64,000 nt of DNA. Origin: Luzula sylvatica (lineage: Eukaryota; Streptophyta; Magnoliopsida; Poales; Juncaceae). The notes below the pieces were generated by a model. The model was not told where the DNA came from and searched no databases. It saw only the letters and a program-made list of their open reading frames with translations. A program made the translations under genes and the position numbers. The DNA lies in contig OX326957.1 in the NCBI GenBank assembly GCA_946800325.1, forward strand, positions 26,879,054 to 26,943,053, written 5' to 3'. Positions 25,001 through 33,760 of the stretch are shown here, in pieces. How positions within the stretch are numbered: position 1 is the first letter of the stretch; every line of letters begins with the position of its first letter.

Positions 25001-28000
25001 ATCTAAAATACGCTTATCTTTTCACCAATTTTCATTTACGATCAATTATAACCATGAAAATAGTTCATAATTCATGTCCATGTATACCATTAGTGCTGAT
25101 TCCATGGTGCTGTTTGAGCAACAAAATCCAATCAACGATATGAGGGCCAACATTTCTTGACTGATCATCTAACACTATATTTTTTTTTTTTTTTAATGGA
25201 TCTAACACTATATTTTGGTTGAAGTTTAGTACAAAATTAGTAATATAAATATATGAATGATCTATTGTAGCATCAATGCCACGCTGGCTTAAATGGGGAT
25301 TTTGGATTTCCCCTTTCTCGTACTCGGAGATTGCGTTAGCAGTAAATGAATTCCTTGCACCAAGATGGCAAAATAAAGTGAGATAAAACGGTCAACCTTC
25401 TTTCTTTATATAAAAATTCGATTACACAGTTCGACAAAAAGAACACCGTATTAAAAATACTTAATCGATCTAATGCTTTTTGTGGTAGGTTCAATCGACA
25501 AATATCACAATTGGAACACAAACTTTAATAAGTCGAGGCTTGCATTATCCTTCGTATTACTATTGGATTGGAGTTGGAGCTCTAATTGGGTTCACCTTTT
25601 TATTCGACATTGGATTCGCACTTGCCTTAACCTTCACAAGATGTAAGGTTATCAAGCACGGAAGTTATGATTTTATTATTCATTTTAACATATCTTCAAA
25701 TTATTATTATTATTATTATTATTATTATCAAACACCTAAGTAGGTGATAAATGAATAAATGAAATTGATTTAACAAATAGGTACATATTAAATAAGTACG
25801 TGTTTTAAAAGAATTAATATTGAGGTACTATTAGCCTACAACTTATGTACATGTTGTCTATCCTAGCATATGGAGCATCAAGGGCAATTATCTCTCAAGA
25901 AAAGCTTGCTCAACTACAAGGACATGAGCCTGAAATACAACACAAGACAGAGCATATTATCGCAGCTAAAAATGCTGGTACGAGATTTTCTTCTAAATAT
26001 TGTGAATTTAGTTAGAAGCAATTTTACATGGCAAGAGGAATAACAATTTGTTTTATTATAAATCAGAGAAAATGGTATTACCATTTATCCCTCTCAGTGT
26101 CTCGTTTAAGGATTTAAGCTACTACATCGATACTCCCAAGGTAAATCTTGTTGTCGAGAAGTATAAAGGTCAAATTTCATATATATTTATTTGTTTTCAT
26201 TTTCGATCAAATTGTATTTGACTCACAAAGAAGCATGCATGACCCAGGGAATGAGAGAACAACGGCACGGGGCAAAAAGGCATCAACTTCTACGCAACAT
26301 AACCGGATCATTTCGACCGGGTATACTTTCAGCACTGATGGGAGTTACGGGGGCAGGTAAAACAACATTATTGGACGTACTGTCTGGTAGGAAAACAGGA
26401 GGCTGTATTGAAGGAGAAATCAGAATTGGGGGTCATCCGAGAGTACAACAAAGTTTTGCGCGCATATCAGGTTATTGTGAACAAACTGATATACATTCCT
26501 CACAAGTGACCGTCGAAGAGTCGCTGATTTTTTCAGCTTGGTTGCGTCTACCTCCGGAAATCAGTCTTGAGATCAGACACGTATGTTATATTAATAGAAA
26601 CTTGCAAAGTTTTTTGAATTTTTGCATTACTTGTGCATATCCAAATCACTCAAATCAGCACTCATAGGATAATATTTCTCTTACTGAATATATTAATTTG
26701 AACTAAGATAATGATATTTTGTTTCAAGAAATTGTTAGTCAGTGACGCATCTTAACCGTAAATATTGGGAGGCCAATTCTTTTTTATAAATTTGGGGGAA
26801 CAATTACATATAAATACATAGATTCCAAAATTTAATTATAGCATATTATATTACAATATACTAAAATTTCAAAAAACTTGGAGATATCATGACTCATCCG
26901 GGCCCTTATATAAATCCGTCCCTATTGCCATTTACATCAACTTTTGCATGGATCAATACCGACCCGACATAATCAAGGTTGGGTCTGGGTACTAATTAAA
27001 TGAAACTTTTTTTCTATATGCAGGATTTTGTAAATGAGGTTCTTGAAACAATCGAATTAGATAAAATAAGAGATGAAATTGTTGGCATACCAGGAAAGAC
27101 CGGTCTTTCCACTGAACAGAGAAAGAGATTAACTATAGCGGTCGAGCTAGTGTCCAACCCATCAGTCATATTTATGGACGAGCCTACATCTGGTCTCGAT
27201 GCTCGCGCTGCCGCAATTGTCATGCGTGCAGTGAAGAATGTCGCCAAAACAGGACGAACTGTTGTTTGTACAATCCACCAACCCAGTATTGATATTTTCG
27301 AGGCATTTGATGAGGTATCGATTTTTTTCTAAAATAATTCCCTAATTTTGTAAACAACTTGTTTCATTTCTCATTTATGCATATCCGCAGTTAATTTTGA
27401 TGAAAAGAGGTGGTGAATTGATATACAGTGGCTCCTTGGGCAGACATTCTTATAAAGTCATTGAATATTTTGAGGCAAGTAGCTCATTCCTTTTACCGAT
27501 ATTCTTATATCATTGCTTACAAGTCTTCAGTAAAAATATTAATCGATAACAATAACAAATAAAGTCTTGATTCTCCGTGTGTGTCTTAATTTAGAGCATC
27601 CGTGGTGTACCGCGAATCAAAGGTAATTACAATCCAGCAACATGGATGCTGGAAGTAACCTCTGCGTCTGTTGAAGCACAGCTCGGAATTGATTTTGCAA
27701 AAATCTTCAAGGATTCATATCTGCACGAGTAAGTTCCTTCAATATCTTACACCAATAAATATAACAACCATTTAGTACTAGTACTTCAATTGACAGGTTC
27801 CCCAGAATATGAATGCTAAAATGAATCCAAATATCATAACGAAAATAGGAAAAAAAACTGTCGATTAGAGTCAATATTTTTATCATTTAGTTGCCCGATT
27901 CTGGTGAGGTATAGTTTAGCATTCACTCCAACATATTTGAAACATATTTGAGTATCAGCAACGGGACTAAACGGTGGTTGTACCCAAACGGTGCCTCAAA

Positions 28001-31000
28001 GGTTTCAGCAACGGAACTCGGTGCCTAAAACTCCGTGATTAAATCCGTCGTACTTAAATGTCAGGCTTTAGCCACCATCCGTGTCTGTTGATGTCTTTAG
28101 GCACGATGTCATATTTTTACGCACGACCCGTGCCTAACAAATTATTAGACACACCCCTTGCCTAAAGAAGGTGGTGGGTATTGATTCCTTCACCCACCAT
28201 GACACACCGTGGCTAAATAGACAATTTTCTTACGGGATTAGATACGGAGCCTCTCACATCTTTGATTTATAACCTTGATGCGTCAATCGAGACTGGTTTA
28301 ATGAGTTAATTGGATTGATTAACCCTCAAAATCAATACTTAGTTTAATTGATTCAATTAAAAGGGCTAATAAATCTAATTAAGTATTCTCGATTAATGCA
28401 TCAAAGATGTTTTATTGAGTTATGGAGGCTTCATATTTTTTTCTTTTTCTTATCCTTTAGTTGCATAATACTTTTATTTAAATTTTTGATTTCTAATCTG
28501 AGATGACTGTTAAAGGGAGAACAACATGCTGGTGGAGCAACTGAGCAAACCATTATCTGGTTCAAATGACCTGTACTTTGATACTCGATACCCGCAGAGT
28601 TTTTGGGTGCAATTCAAAGCATGTTTGTGGAAACAGTCCTTGTCGTACTGGAGAAGCCCGCAGTATAATTTGGTTCGCATAATGTTTATGTTGTTGTCGT
28701 CAATTGTGATCGGTCTATTATTCTGGAAACATGGAGGTAACATGTAAGTACAACTCTTATTAGCCAATAGGTAGTTTACGTTGTCCTCACATTTCTCCAT
28801 CACATCCTTTGTGTCTTAATTAATATGCAAATTAACATGATAATTAACACATATCACATAATTAACAATTAATTAATGTTCATCCGAATTAATAATTCTG
28901 AATTAATATTAAGTATTGTTATGTTATCATGTTAATTTATCATGTAAATGTTATCATGTTAACGCTGTAATAATACATTAATGTAGGTAGCACTAGTAAA
29001 TTATTCGATTTAAATATCCATAATTTGACTCATGTATTTGTCTTATTTGTTTGATTTACAACTAATTTTTCCTTAATTGTCTCGAAGATATGATCAATGT
29101 GTCTAATTGTACGTGCATTATATTATGCATATTGTGTTTCTCAACAGAAAGTGCAAGAATAGATAAATAATGACTTATAACTTTTCTTTTTTTCGTTTGA
29201 TTTTTCTTTTCAGAAAAAACCAACAAGATTTGTTCAATATCTTAGGTTGTATTTATGTTTCTACATTATTCACTGGAATAAACAATTGCTCTTCTACTAT
29301 CCCGTTTATTTCTGTGGAGAGAGTTGTTGTTTATAGGGAAAACTTCGCCGGAATGTACTCGCCACGGGCTTATTCCTTGGCTCAGGTTTGTTTTTATGAA
29401 CATACTTGTTTCAGGTAATAGATATTGCAATTATTACTGGCATATTTTTTTGCTAAATTTCAAAGGCGAGGCAAATGAAACTGAAAATGGGTCACTGGTA
29501 GTGCCGACAATAATATTTAGTTTCGGAAAATAATATTTAAAAACTTCAATACACCGAAATTACAGTCCCTTAGGGCCGCCAAATCAAGTACCGACCAAAC
29601 TAGAATTTAAGATCTGGAGAAGAGAATATTATAAATAAATAATTTTATTAGCAAGTATTGTGCTTGCGAAAGTATTTCCTGATTAATTCTTGTTCTGAAA
29701 AGGAAGTACTAAAATGATAAAAAAAAAAAATGGAACAAAATTGATATTCTGATTTTTCCAAATGTTTTCATATTTATGCAGGTAATTATGGAAATACCAT
29801 ATGTGTTCATTCAGGTACTGCTCTTCATGGTTACAGCATATCCAGCGATCGGTTTTGCTATGACTGCCACCAAATTCGTTTGGTTTTTCTATGCGAGGTT
29901 TTGTACGCTTCTATACTTTGTCTACCTTGGAATGATGCTCACTGCCGTAACACCTACTATGCACCTCGCCATCATTTTGCAATCTGTTTTCTACCAATTT
30001 CAAATTCTTTTCTCGGGTTTCATCGTCCCTCGCCCGGTAAGCCTACTACCAAAATTTAATATTTTCCAATTGTACATTTCAGTGACTCTCTAGAAGAGAG
30101 ATATGAGAGTTGATGAATTATAGAAGGTCAATTGCAATGCAATAACCGCAAAAACTACATCCATTAAAGAAACCTCACATTCATTCATAGAAAATGGTGA
30201 ACATTAAAGCAGGAATTCAATTAATTACCCAAAATAGGTCATGGAACGAATTGAAACCATATGATTAGCGTGTAGGGGCACACAAAGTTTTACAATTTGG
30301 TTTAGCCGTTAGCATATATCACGCAAAATAGCATCACTTCACTTGTAGAACTTGATTATAACCATGAACTTCATAATATTTTATGATGCACATAAATATA
30401 TTTTACCTTCCAAATATGATTTATAATTATAATACGAGTCAATAATGATGATACAATCAGTCAAAAAATATATTTGCATCGAAATGCAAAATCCAAAATA
30501 ACAATTCATTGGATACTAGTCATGTGAAATAAAAAAAAAAAAGTTTCGACCATCTCCAAAATAACAATTCATTGGATACTGCACTGTGGAGCCTAGAACA
30601 ACCCTTCACAGAAAAAGAGATAAAAGATACAGTTATGTCCATCTCCAAAGGCAAAACGTCGGGGCCGGATGGCTTACCGATTGAATTTTTCCAGTTAAAT
30701 TGGGAAGTAGTAAAAAACGACTTAATACTTCTAATACATAGCTTTCAAGAATTAACCTTAAATCTCAAACCCATCAACAAGGCAACTATAACTCTCATCC
30801 CTAAGAACCCGGGCGCACATACGCTTCAAGAATTTCGACCAATAAGTATCGTGACGGCACCAGCAAAAATAATTTCCAAAATGCTAGCGACAAGGCTCCA
30901 ACCCTTTCTACCGTCCCTCATCAACCAAAAACAATCGGCATTTATTAAAAAAAGGTCAATAATTGAAACTTATTTGGTGGCTCGCGAAACACTTTCCAAT

Positions 31001-33760
31001 TACCACAAGAGGAAAGTCCCCACCGTGATGATTAAACTAGATTTTACCAAGGCGTTCGATAACATATCTTGGGATTACCTCCACGGTATCCTTACTGCAC
31101 GAGAATTCCCAACCAAATGGACTACGTGGATTTTTTCTATACTCCAATCCTCCTCTTCATCGATTCGCCTAAACGGTCAAGAAGGAAATACTTTCGAGCA
31201 CAAAAAAGGATTACGCCAAGGCGATCCCCTATCTCCCCTACTTTTTAATTTGGTGGTCGATTCCATCCAAGTTATCCTCCAGAGACTCAATATCCTTTTT
31301 AACACATCGTTCACAAGAGCCCCTACAGCACTACAATTCGCGGACGATACATTGATTTTCATGGAAGCGTCGCCTAAATCCATGAAAATTCTATCAACGG
31401 CACTAAAACTCTTCTCCTCAATCTCAGGCCTCCAAATAAATTGGAATAAATCAAGCTTTGTTCCCATATCGATTCCGGAGGCATACCATGAGTTGATACA
31501 ATCATCACTCGGGTGCCAAAAAACAAGCCTACCAGTCACCTACTTGGGACTCCCACTCTCGGTTAGAAAGCCGAAAAGAATCATCTTCCAACCTCTTCTC
31601 CAAAGGGTACAACAAAGACTCTCGGGATGGAAGGGTAAGCTTCTCTCACTTGGGGGCCGTTTGACACTGGCAAAAGCGGTCTTAAACGCGCTACCCCTAC
31701 ATTATATGCAAGCAATGACTTTGCCTAAGTGGATCATTCAAAAAATAGATAAAGTAACAAGGAACTTCCTCTGGAGAGGTGATGACTCATGCTCAGGCGG
31801 ACATTGTCTGATCAATTGGAAGAAAGTCACTCTCCCGAAAGAAAATGGGGGACTGGGTCTGACCCATCTTGAAACCCAAAACTCCTCATTGCTTCTAAAA
31901 TGGCTATGGAACCTCCAAAAAGAGCCAGAGGGACTTTGGGCTTCCACGATACGAGAGATCTATCAAAAGGATAATCCTAAAGACTTGGCAACAATCCCAA
32001 GTAAGTTCTCATCATACTTTATTAAAGACCTGGTAAAGATCTTACCATTCTACAATGCATCGCTCCAGGGGGATCCCTCTAATCCATCATGGAAGTGGAA
32101 CCAAAACGGACAATTTTCAGCCGCCTCGGCCTACGCCATCTGGAGAAACCCAGGCGTTATTATAAAATGGAATAATATTTTGTGGAAAGTAAAAATTCCA
32201 AACAAAGTTAAATTCTTCGCCTGGCTAGCTTTTAACCAGAGGCTCTTGACTGCATATAACCTAACCAAACGTGGATGGCCAAACCAGAAAACTTGTCCAA
32301 ATTGCTCTCAAAATCGTGAAGAGACTTCCCAACACCTATTCATTGAATGCCCCTTCGCCAAGGATATCTGGACCAAACTAGCAAATCGTCTAGGAGTTCA
32401 AATATCCCCCAGCCAAACGCTCACCCAAATGTGGCTAAACAATAGGACACAAAGATCGAACCAAACAAAAAGCGGATGGGATAAATTCTTCATGGCGGGA
32501 GTCTGGAACATTTGGAAAAGAAGAAACAATGCAATATTTGCAAACAAGAGATGGTCTGCTACCTGCACCCTAAACAAGATACTCCTGGATGCACAAGGAT
32601 GGTTCGAGGTGATGCAACAAAAGAATGGTCCGAGGTGATGTAGATAGGCTAAACTATGCCATTTGGGAATGATGAGTAGGGCTTAGGTAGTAACTTCCAC
32701 TTGTACAGTGCCGTTTTTAATACTATTAATATAAAATTCGGGCAACGTAATTCGTTGCTCACTCAAAAAAAAAAAAAAAAAAAAGTTTTGGAGTCGCAGC
32801 ATATTTGTTTACCCCCGTCATGTGAAATAAAAAAATGTATATAATTTGAAATATTAACAAGTGAACAAATTACCTAGTTAAGCAAACTTTGTCGAAAGAA
32901 GGGTTTTGAGGGTTCGAAATGCAATGAAGGAGAAAGAAAGAGATGGAATAAGGTAAAATTAGGGTTCTCATTTCTTTCTTTTTGATTGATGTATAGTAGC
33001 GGGTTATGAGGGCCAGACTTAAAATAAATGATGGTGTAAGCGGCCACTATATTCCACAACAGGATTGTAGTGGTACATAATGCTATACCGCTAATATATG
33101 AAGCTGTTTAAAACTCCGTTATTTAAAACATTGATTAAAAACAAACTACATAATATTTTAAAATTAATTGAGGGAAATACAATGCATATGTGGTGCATAT
33201 ATGGTGCCCTCAGATTTCAACGGAACATTATCATATCTTAATTAATCCACTTAATTAACAGGTAATTAACATCCGTCCGAATTAACAATTTCTAAATAAT
33301 ATTTCAAAATTTATTAATTATGTTCTTCCTTATTAATTGTCATGTTAATTAAATAGGTTAATTAGAAAATTGAGAAGGTTTTGTCCAAATCTGGAGGAAG
33401 GAAGAATATAATTTTCCTTTATTTTATGTAGTTCAATGTTGTTTTAATGATCTAACATGGGTCTAATTATTATGTTTGGTGCCAATGTTGCAGCAAATCC
33501 CAGTATGGTGGGTGTGGTTTTACGACATTTGCCCCTTTTCATGGACGCTAGATGGCCTCTTCGCCTCACAATATGGAGACCTCCAGACAGAGATAATGGT
33601 GTTCGGGGAGAGAAAATCGATTTCTTTGTTTCTAGAAGATTATTTTGGGTTCCGCCATGACCGCTTAGCACTTGTTGGCGCCCTTCTTGCATTTTACCCT
33701 GTCATTTTTGCCGGTCTTTTTGCTTATTTCACTGAGAAGATGAATTTTCAAAGGAGATAA
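11972..33760 (+). CDS. Full-size PDR-type ABC transporter, ABCG subfamily
   Basis: Inferred exons: 11972-12141, 12741-12864, 12980-13065, 13176-13260, 13570-13729, 14071-14147, 23124-23177, 23254-23344, 23579-23880, 23985-24266, 24333-24646, 24797-24957, 25271-25377, 25489-25642, 25867-25977, 26067-26140, 26248-26580, 27024-27314, 27391-27474, 27595-27728, 28516-28743, 29214-29385, 29782-30036, 33494-33760. All phases agree and give 1371 residues without a stop. The order is the reverse ABCG layout NBD1-TMD1-NBD2-TMD2. NBD1 has Walker [10 protein letters not shown], signature [14 protein letters not shown] and Walker [19 protein letters not shown]2 has Walker [10 protein letters not shown], signature [10 protein letters not shown] and Walker [27 protein letters not shown] and the terminal MNFQRR are PDR hallmarks. 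It should be a plasma-membrane exporter. The word [20 protein letters not shown] suggests the ABCG29/33/37 clade; the substrate is unknown. About 80 N-terminal residues, including the usual LQWA..ERLPT motif, are missing. Introns 3 and 19 start with GC. Intron 6 is 9 kb and holds a copia element; intron 23 holds a LINE. Confidence 0.9.
12423..12653. mobile_element. MITE in ABCG intron 1 (about 231 bp)
   Basis: The left end GGAAAGTTTTATGATAGACC and the inverse of the right end GGACAGTTCTACGATAGACC are inverted repeats of about 35 bp with few mismatches. The pseudogene copy shows the corresponding site without the element (CTTCATTTATTTATTTTTAG near 53785), which confirms it as an insertion after the duplication or a loss in the other copy. 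Flanking TTATTT repeats obscure the target duplication. A related small hairpin element lies at 37990-38080. Confidence 0.65.
13743..13994. mobile_element. Mutator-like MITE in ABCG intron 5 (252 bp)
   Basis: The 9-bp direct repeat TTATTTGAT flanks the element at 13734-13742 and 13995-14003. The duplicate ABCG copy has a single TATTTGAT at the same intron position (about 58013), giving a direct empty-site comparison. The ends GGGCAATGATGCACTTCCCC and (inverse) GGAAAAAGTTGGACCTCCCC are imperfect inverted repeats. The middle is a snap-back hairpin built of AGATGTTAAACTATAAATTA and its complement. Confidence 0.85.
15018..15647 (-). repeat. 3' LTR of the copia element (left in the window)
   Basis: It is 630 bp, begins TGTAGGGTTACGC and ends TTTTCTTTCA on the plus strand. 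It contains several palindromic TTCGAA words within GTTCGTTCGAACGAAC-like blocks (15430-15590). Immediately inside it the minus strand reads AAGAGGGAGTT, a purine-rich tract suited to plus-strand priming. Confidence 0.93.
16947..19664 (-). CDS. Copia pol region: integrase, reverse transcriptase, RNase H
   Basis: A 905-codon open frame with no ATG of its own; it continues the gag-protease frame after one TAG codon (19749-19751) and about 28 further codons. A GAG-pre-integrase zinc motif (residues about 25-65, H..H..CESC) is followed by integrase with acidic residues in IHSDVCGP and FTDDYSR and the Glu in [11 protein letters not shown] (about 85-250). Reverse transcriptase spans about 400-660, with [12 protein letters not shown] and the catalytic YVDDILLIG. 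RNase H spans about 750-890, with [18 protein letters not shown] and DNNGAI. All catalytic motifs are intact. It would make the cDNA and integrate it within a virus-like particle. Confidence 0.92.
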   Translation of the reverse strand: MDLDNNNNNQSIYNINTTQTNETYSWHCRLGHINEKRIARLQKDGVLDSFDLESIENCESCLMGKMTKTPFSKKGERSKDVLALIHSDVCGPMSVEARNGYRYFVTFTDDYSRYGYLYLMRHKSETFEKFKEFQHEVELQLGKKVKAIRSDRGGEYLSYEFEDYLRDCGIVSQWTPPGTPQWNGVSERRNRTLLDMVRSMMSRTDLPKSFWGFALQTAAHILNRVPTKSVDKTPYEIWHGKVPSLSYLKIWGCEAYVKRLLTEKLEPRSDKCLFVRYPQETKGYYFYLPSENKVFVARRGHFLEKEFLDRQASGSKIDLEEIREPQSEQVDLEQDSELPLDGEPESSTQAIRRSSRNRQEPERYGFLISNDDDELTLDDEPTSYKGAMSSLDSSKWHDAMKTEIQSMYDNKVWNLIDLPNGAKTVGCKWVFKKKTDMDGNVHTFKARLVAKGFKQIHGIDYDETFSPVAMFKSIRILLAIAAYHDYEIWQMDVKTAFLNGNLTEDVYMTQPEGFVDPKNTNKVCKLVRSIYGLKQASRAWNIRFDEVIAKYGFIQNIEEPCVYKKFSGSSVVFLILYVDDILLIGNDIPMLNQVKAYLDSQFAMKDLGEAAYILGVKIYRDRSRRLLGLSQSTYIDKVITRFHMEQSKKGFLPMSHGISLTKDQCPSTDAERERMSRIPYASAIGSIMYAMICTRPDVAYALSVTSRYQSDPGEVHWSAVKSILKYLRNTKDMFLVYGGSERDLIIQGYTDASFQTCPDDFQSESGYVFTLNGGAVVWKSSKQKTVADSTTEAEYIAASEAAKEAVWLRQFVMELGVVPSISGPMDVYCDNNGAIAQSKEPRAHHRSKHVLRRYHLIREITKRGDVRIMKIPTDDNVADPFTKPLSRAKHEQHARAIGLGYLSQC
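19752..20894 (-). CDS. Copia gag and protease region
   Basis: A 380-codon frame starting at the ATG at 20894. The N-terminal half (about 1-215) is a capsid-type copia gag domain (UBN2 type). A lysine-rich linker (about 220-250) precedes a CX2CX4HX4C zinc knuckle ([14 protein letters not shown], 252-265), which binds RNA. The aspartic protease active site DTG is at 302-304 ([12 protein letters not shown]). The frame ends with a TAG in SRLIADG-stop, just after the protease and before the pre-integrase domain, in the same frame as pol. Most plant copia elements have one uninterrupted frame here, so this is probably a point mutation; read-through is possible but not shown. Confidence 0.9.
   Translation of the reverse strand: MALPSNNRFSLRSILERERMNGKNFLDWQRNLGFVLKQEGKAHVLETPIPPVPGDKATEDETFEYTTMMDDSNDVTCLMLATMTPEYQIQFEKQDAYEIMKQLREMFQVQARVEKYQALGNATQCKMQDGTPVSSHLLKMKGYFDHLERLGIKFEVELQTDLIMLSLPPSFDSFISHFHMSDMKRTIPQLIGMLRTFEADMKPRYMKSRTSEVLVVEGKSPSNGNKNKKRKAKGNKVAPKPVGKKAKDDKKCFHCLKEGHWKRDCEIFLRESKQKTASLDTPASGIFVIESYFFTSLSWVLDTGCGTHICNNMQGLRSRRSLIRGEVDLRVGNGARVAALAEGTYDLTLPNGLILVLDNCCYVPTLSRSIISVSRLIADG
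22225..22236 (-). promoter_or_regulatory. Primer-binding site complementary to initiator tRNA-Met
   Basis: On the minus strand the bases one nucleotide inside the 5' LTR read TGGTATCAGAGC, the standard plant copia primer site matching the 3' end of tRNA-iMet. It fixes the element's orientation. Confidence 0.95.
22238..22867 (-). repeat. 5' LTR of the copia element (right in the window)
   Basis: It is 630 bp and shows no difference from the left LTR that I could find. It would carry the promoter on the minus strand, reading opposite to the ABCG gene. The same GTTCGTTCGAAC palindromes are present at 22650-22795, and more of them occur in the adjoining leader at 21903-22125. Confidence 0.93.
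26752..26931. mobile_element. Possible decayed hAT-like insert in ABCG intron 17
   Basis: The segment starts CAGTGACGCATCTTAACC and ends AAATCCGTCCCTATTG, whose inverse CAATAGGGACGGATTT resembles the start. The interior TTGGGAGGCC and GGGCCC words recall hAT MITEs of this window. No target duplication was found. Confidence 0.3.
27895..28237. mobile_element. Probable CACTA-type remnant in ABCG intron 20
   Basis: The intron segment is rich in the word GTGCCTAA in both orientations (about 28000, 28022, 28103, 28132, 28158) and in TTTAGCCAC/GTGGCTAAA (28068, 28210). These are typical internal repeats of plant CACTA elements. It ends CAATTTTCTTACGGG, a diverged form of the usual ...TTTTCTTGTAGTG terminus. 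No left terminus or 3-bp duplication could be identified. Confidence 0.4.
30541..32816 (+). mobile_element. 5'-truncated LINE in ABCG intron 23
   Basis: A non-LTR retrotransposon on the same strand as the gene. It has only the reverse-transcriptase part of ORF2, a short 3' UTR and a poly(A) run at about 32765-32783. The word GTCATGTGAAATAAAAAAA occurs at 30519 and again at 32817, which fits a target duplication of about 19 bp. Between poly(A) and the right duplication lie about 33 extra bases. The 5' junction carries a second copy of 26 target-flanking bases (30492-30517 repeated at 30555-30580). ORF1 and the endonuclease domain are absent, so it cannot move on its own. Confidence 0.9.
30581..32638 (+). 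CDS. LINE reverse transcriptase with C-terminal zf-RVT domain (partial ORF2)
   Basis: Uninterrupted frame of about 686 codons, open at its 5' end because of truncation; stop TGA at 32636. Conserved RT blocks are visible: [14 protein letters not shown], the FRPISI block, [27 protein letters not shown] and the catalytic FADDT (a usual plant LINE variant of YADD). The C-terminal third has the zf-RVT motif CPNCSQN...[11 protein letters not shown]. The open frame suggests a fairly recent insertion. Any transcript of the ABCG gene would carry it inside intron 23. Confidence 0.9.
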   Translation, partial: ALWSLEQPFTEKEIKDTVMSISKGKTSGPDGLPIEFFQLNWEVVKNDLILLIHSFQELTLNLKPINKATITLIPKNPGAHTLQEFRPISIVTAPAKIISKMLATRLQPFLPSLINQKQSAFIKKRSIIETYLVARETLSNYHKRKVPTVMIKLDFTKAFDNISWDYLHGILTAREFPTKWTTWIFSILQSSSSSIRLNGQEGNTFEHKKGLRQGDPLSPLLFNLVVDSIQVILQRLNILFNTSFTRAPTALQFADDTLIFMEASPKSMKILSTALKLFSSISGLQINWNKSSFVPISIPEAYHELIQSSLGCQKTSLPVTYLGLPLSVRKPKRIIFQPLLQRVQQRLSGWKGKLLSLGGRLTLAKAVLNALPLHYMQAMTLPKWIIQKIDKVTRNFLWRGDDSCSGGHCLINWKKVTLPKENGGLGLTHLETQNSSLLLKWLWNLQKEPEGLWASTIREIYQKDNPKDLATIPSKFSSYFIKDLVKILPFYNASLQGDPSNPSWKWNQNGQFSAASAYAIWRNPGVIIKWNNILWKVKIPNKVKFFAWLAFNQRLLTAYNLTKRGWPNQKTCPNCSQNREETSQHLFIECPFAKDIWTKLANRLGVQISPSQTLTQMWLNNRTQRSNQTKSGWDKFFMAGVWNIWKRRNNAIFANKRWSATCTLNKILLDAQGWFEVMQQKNGPR

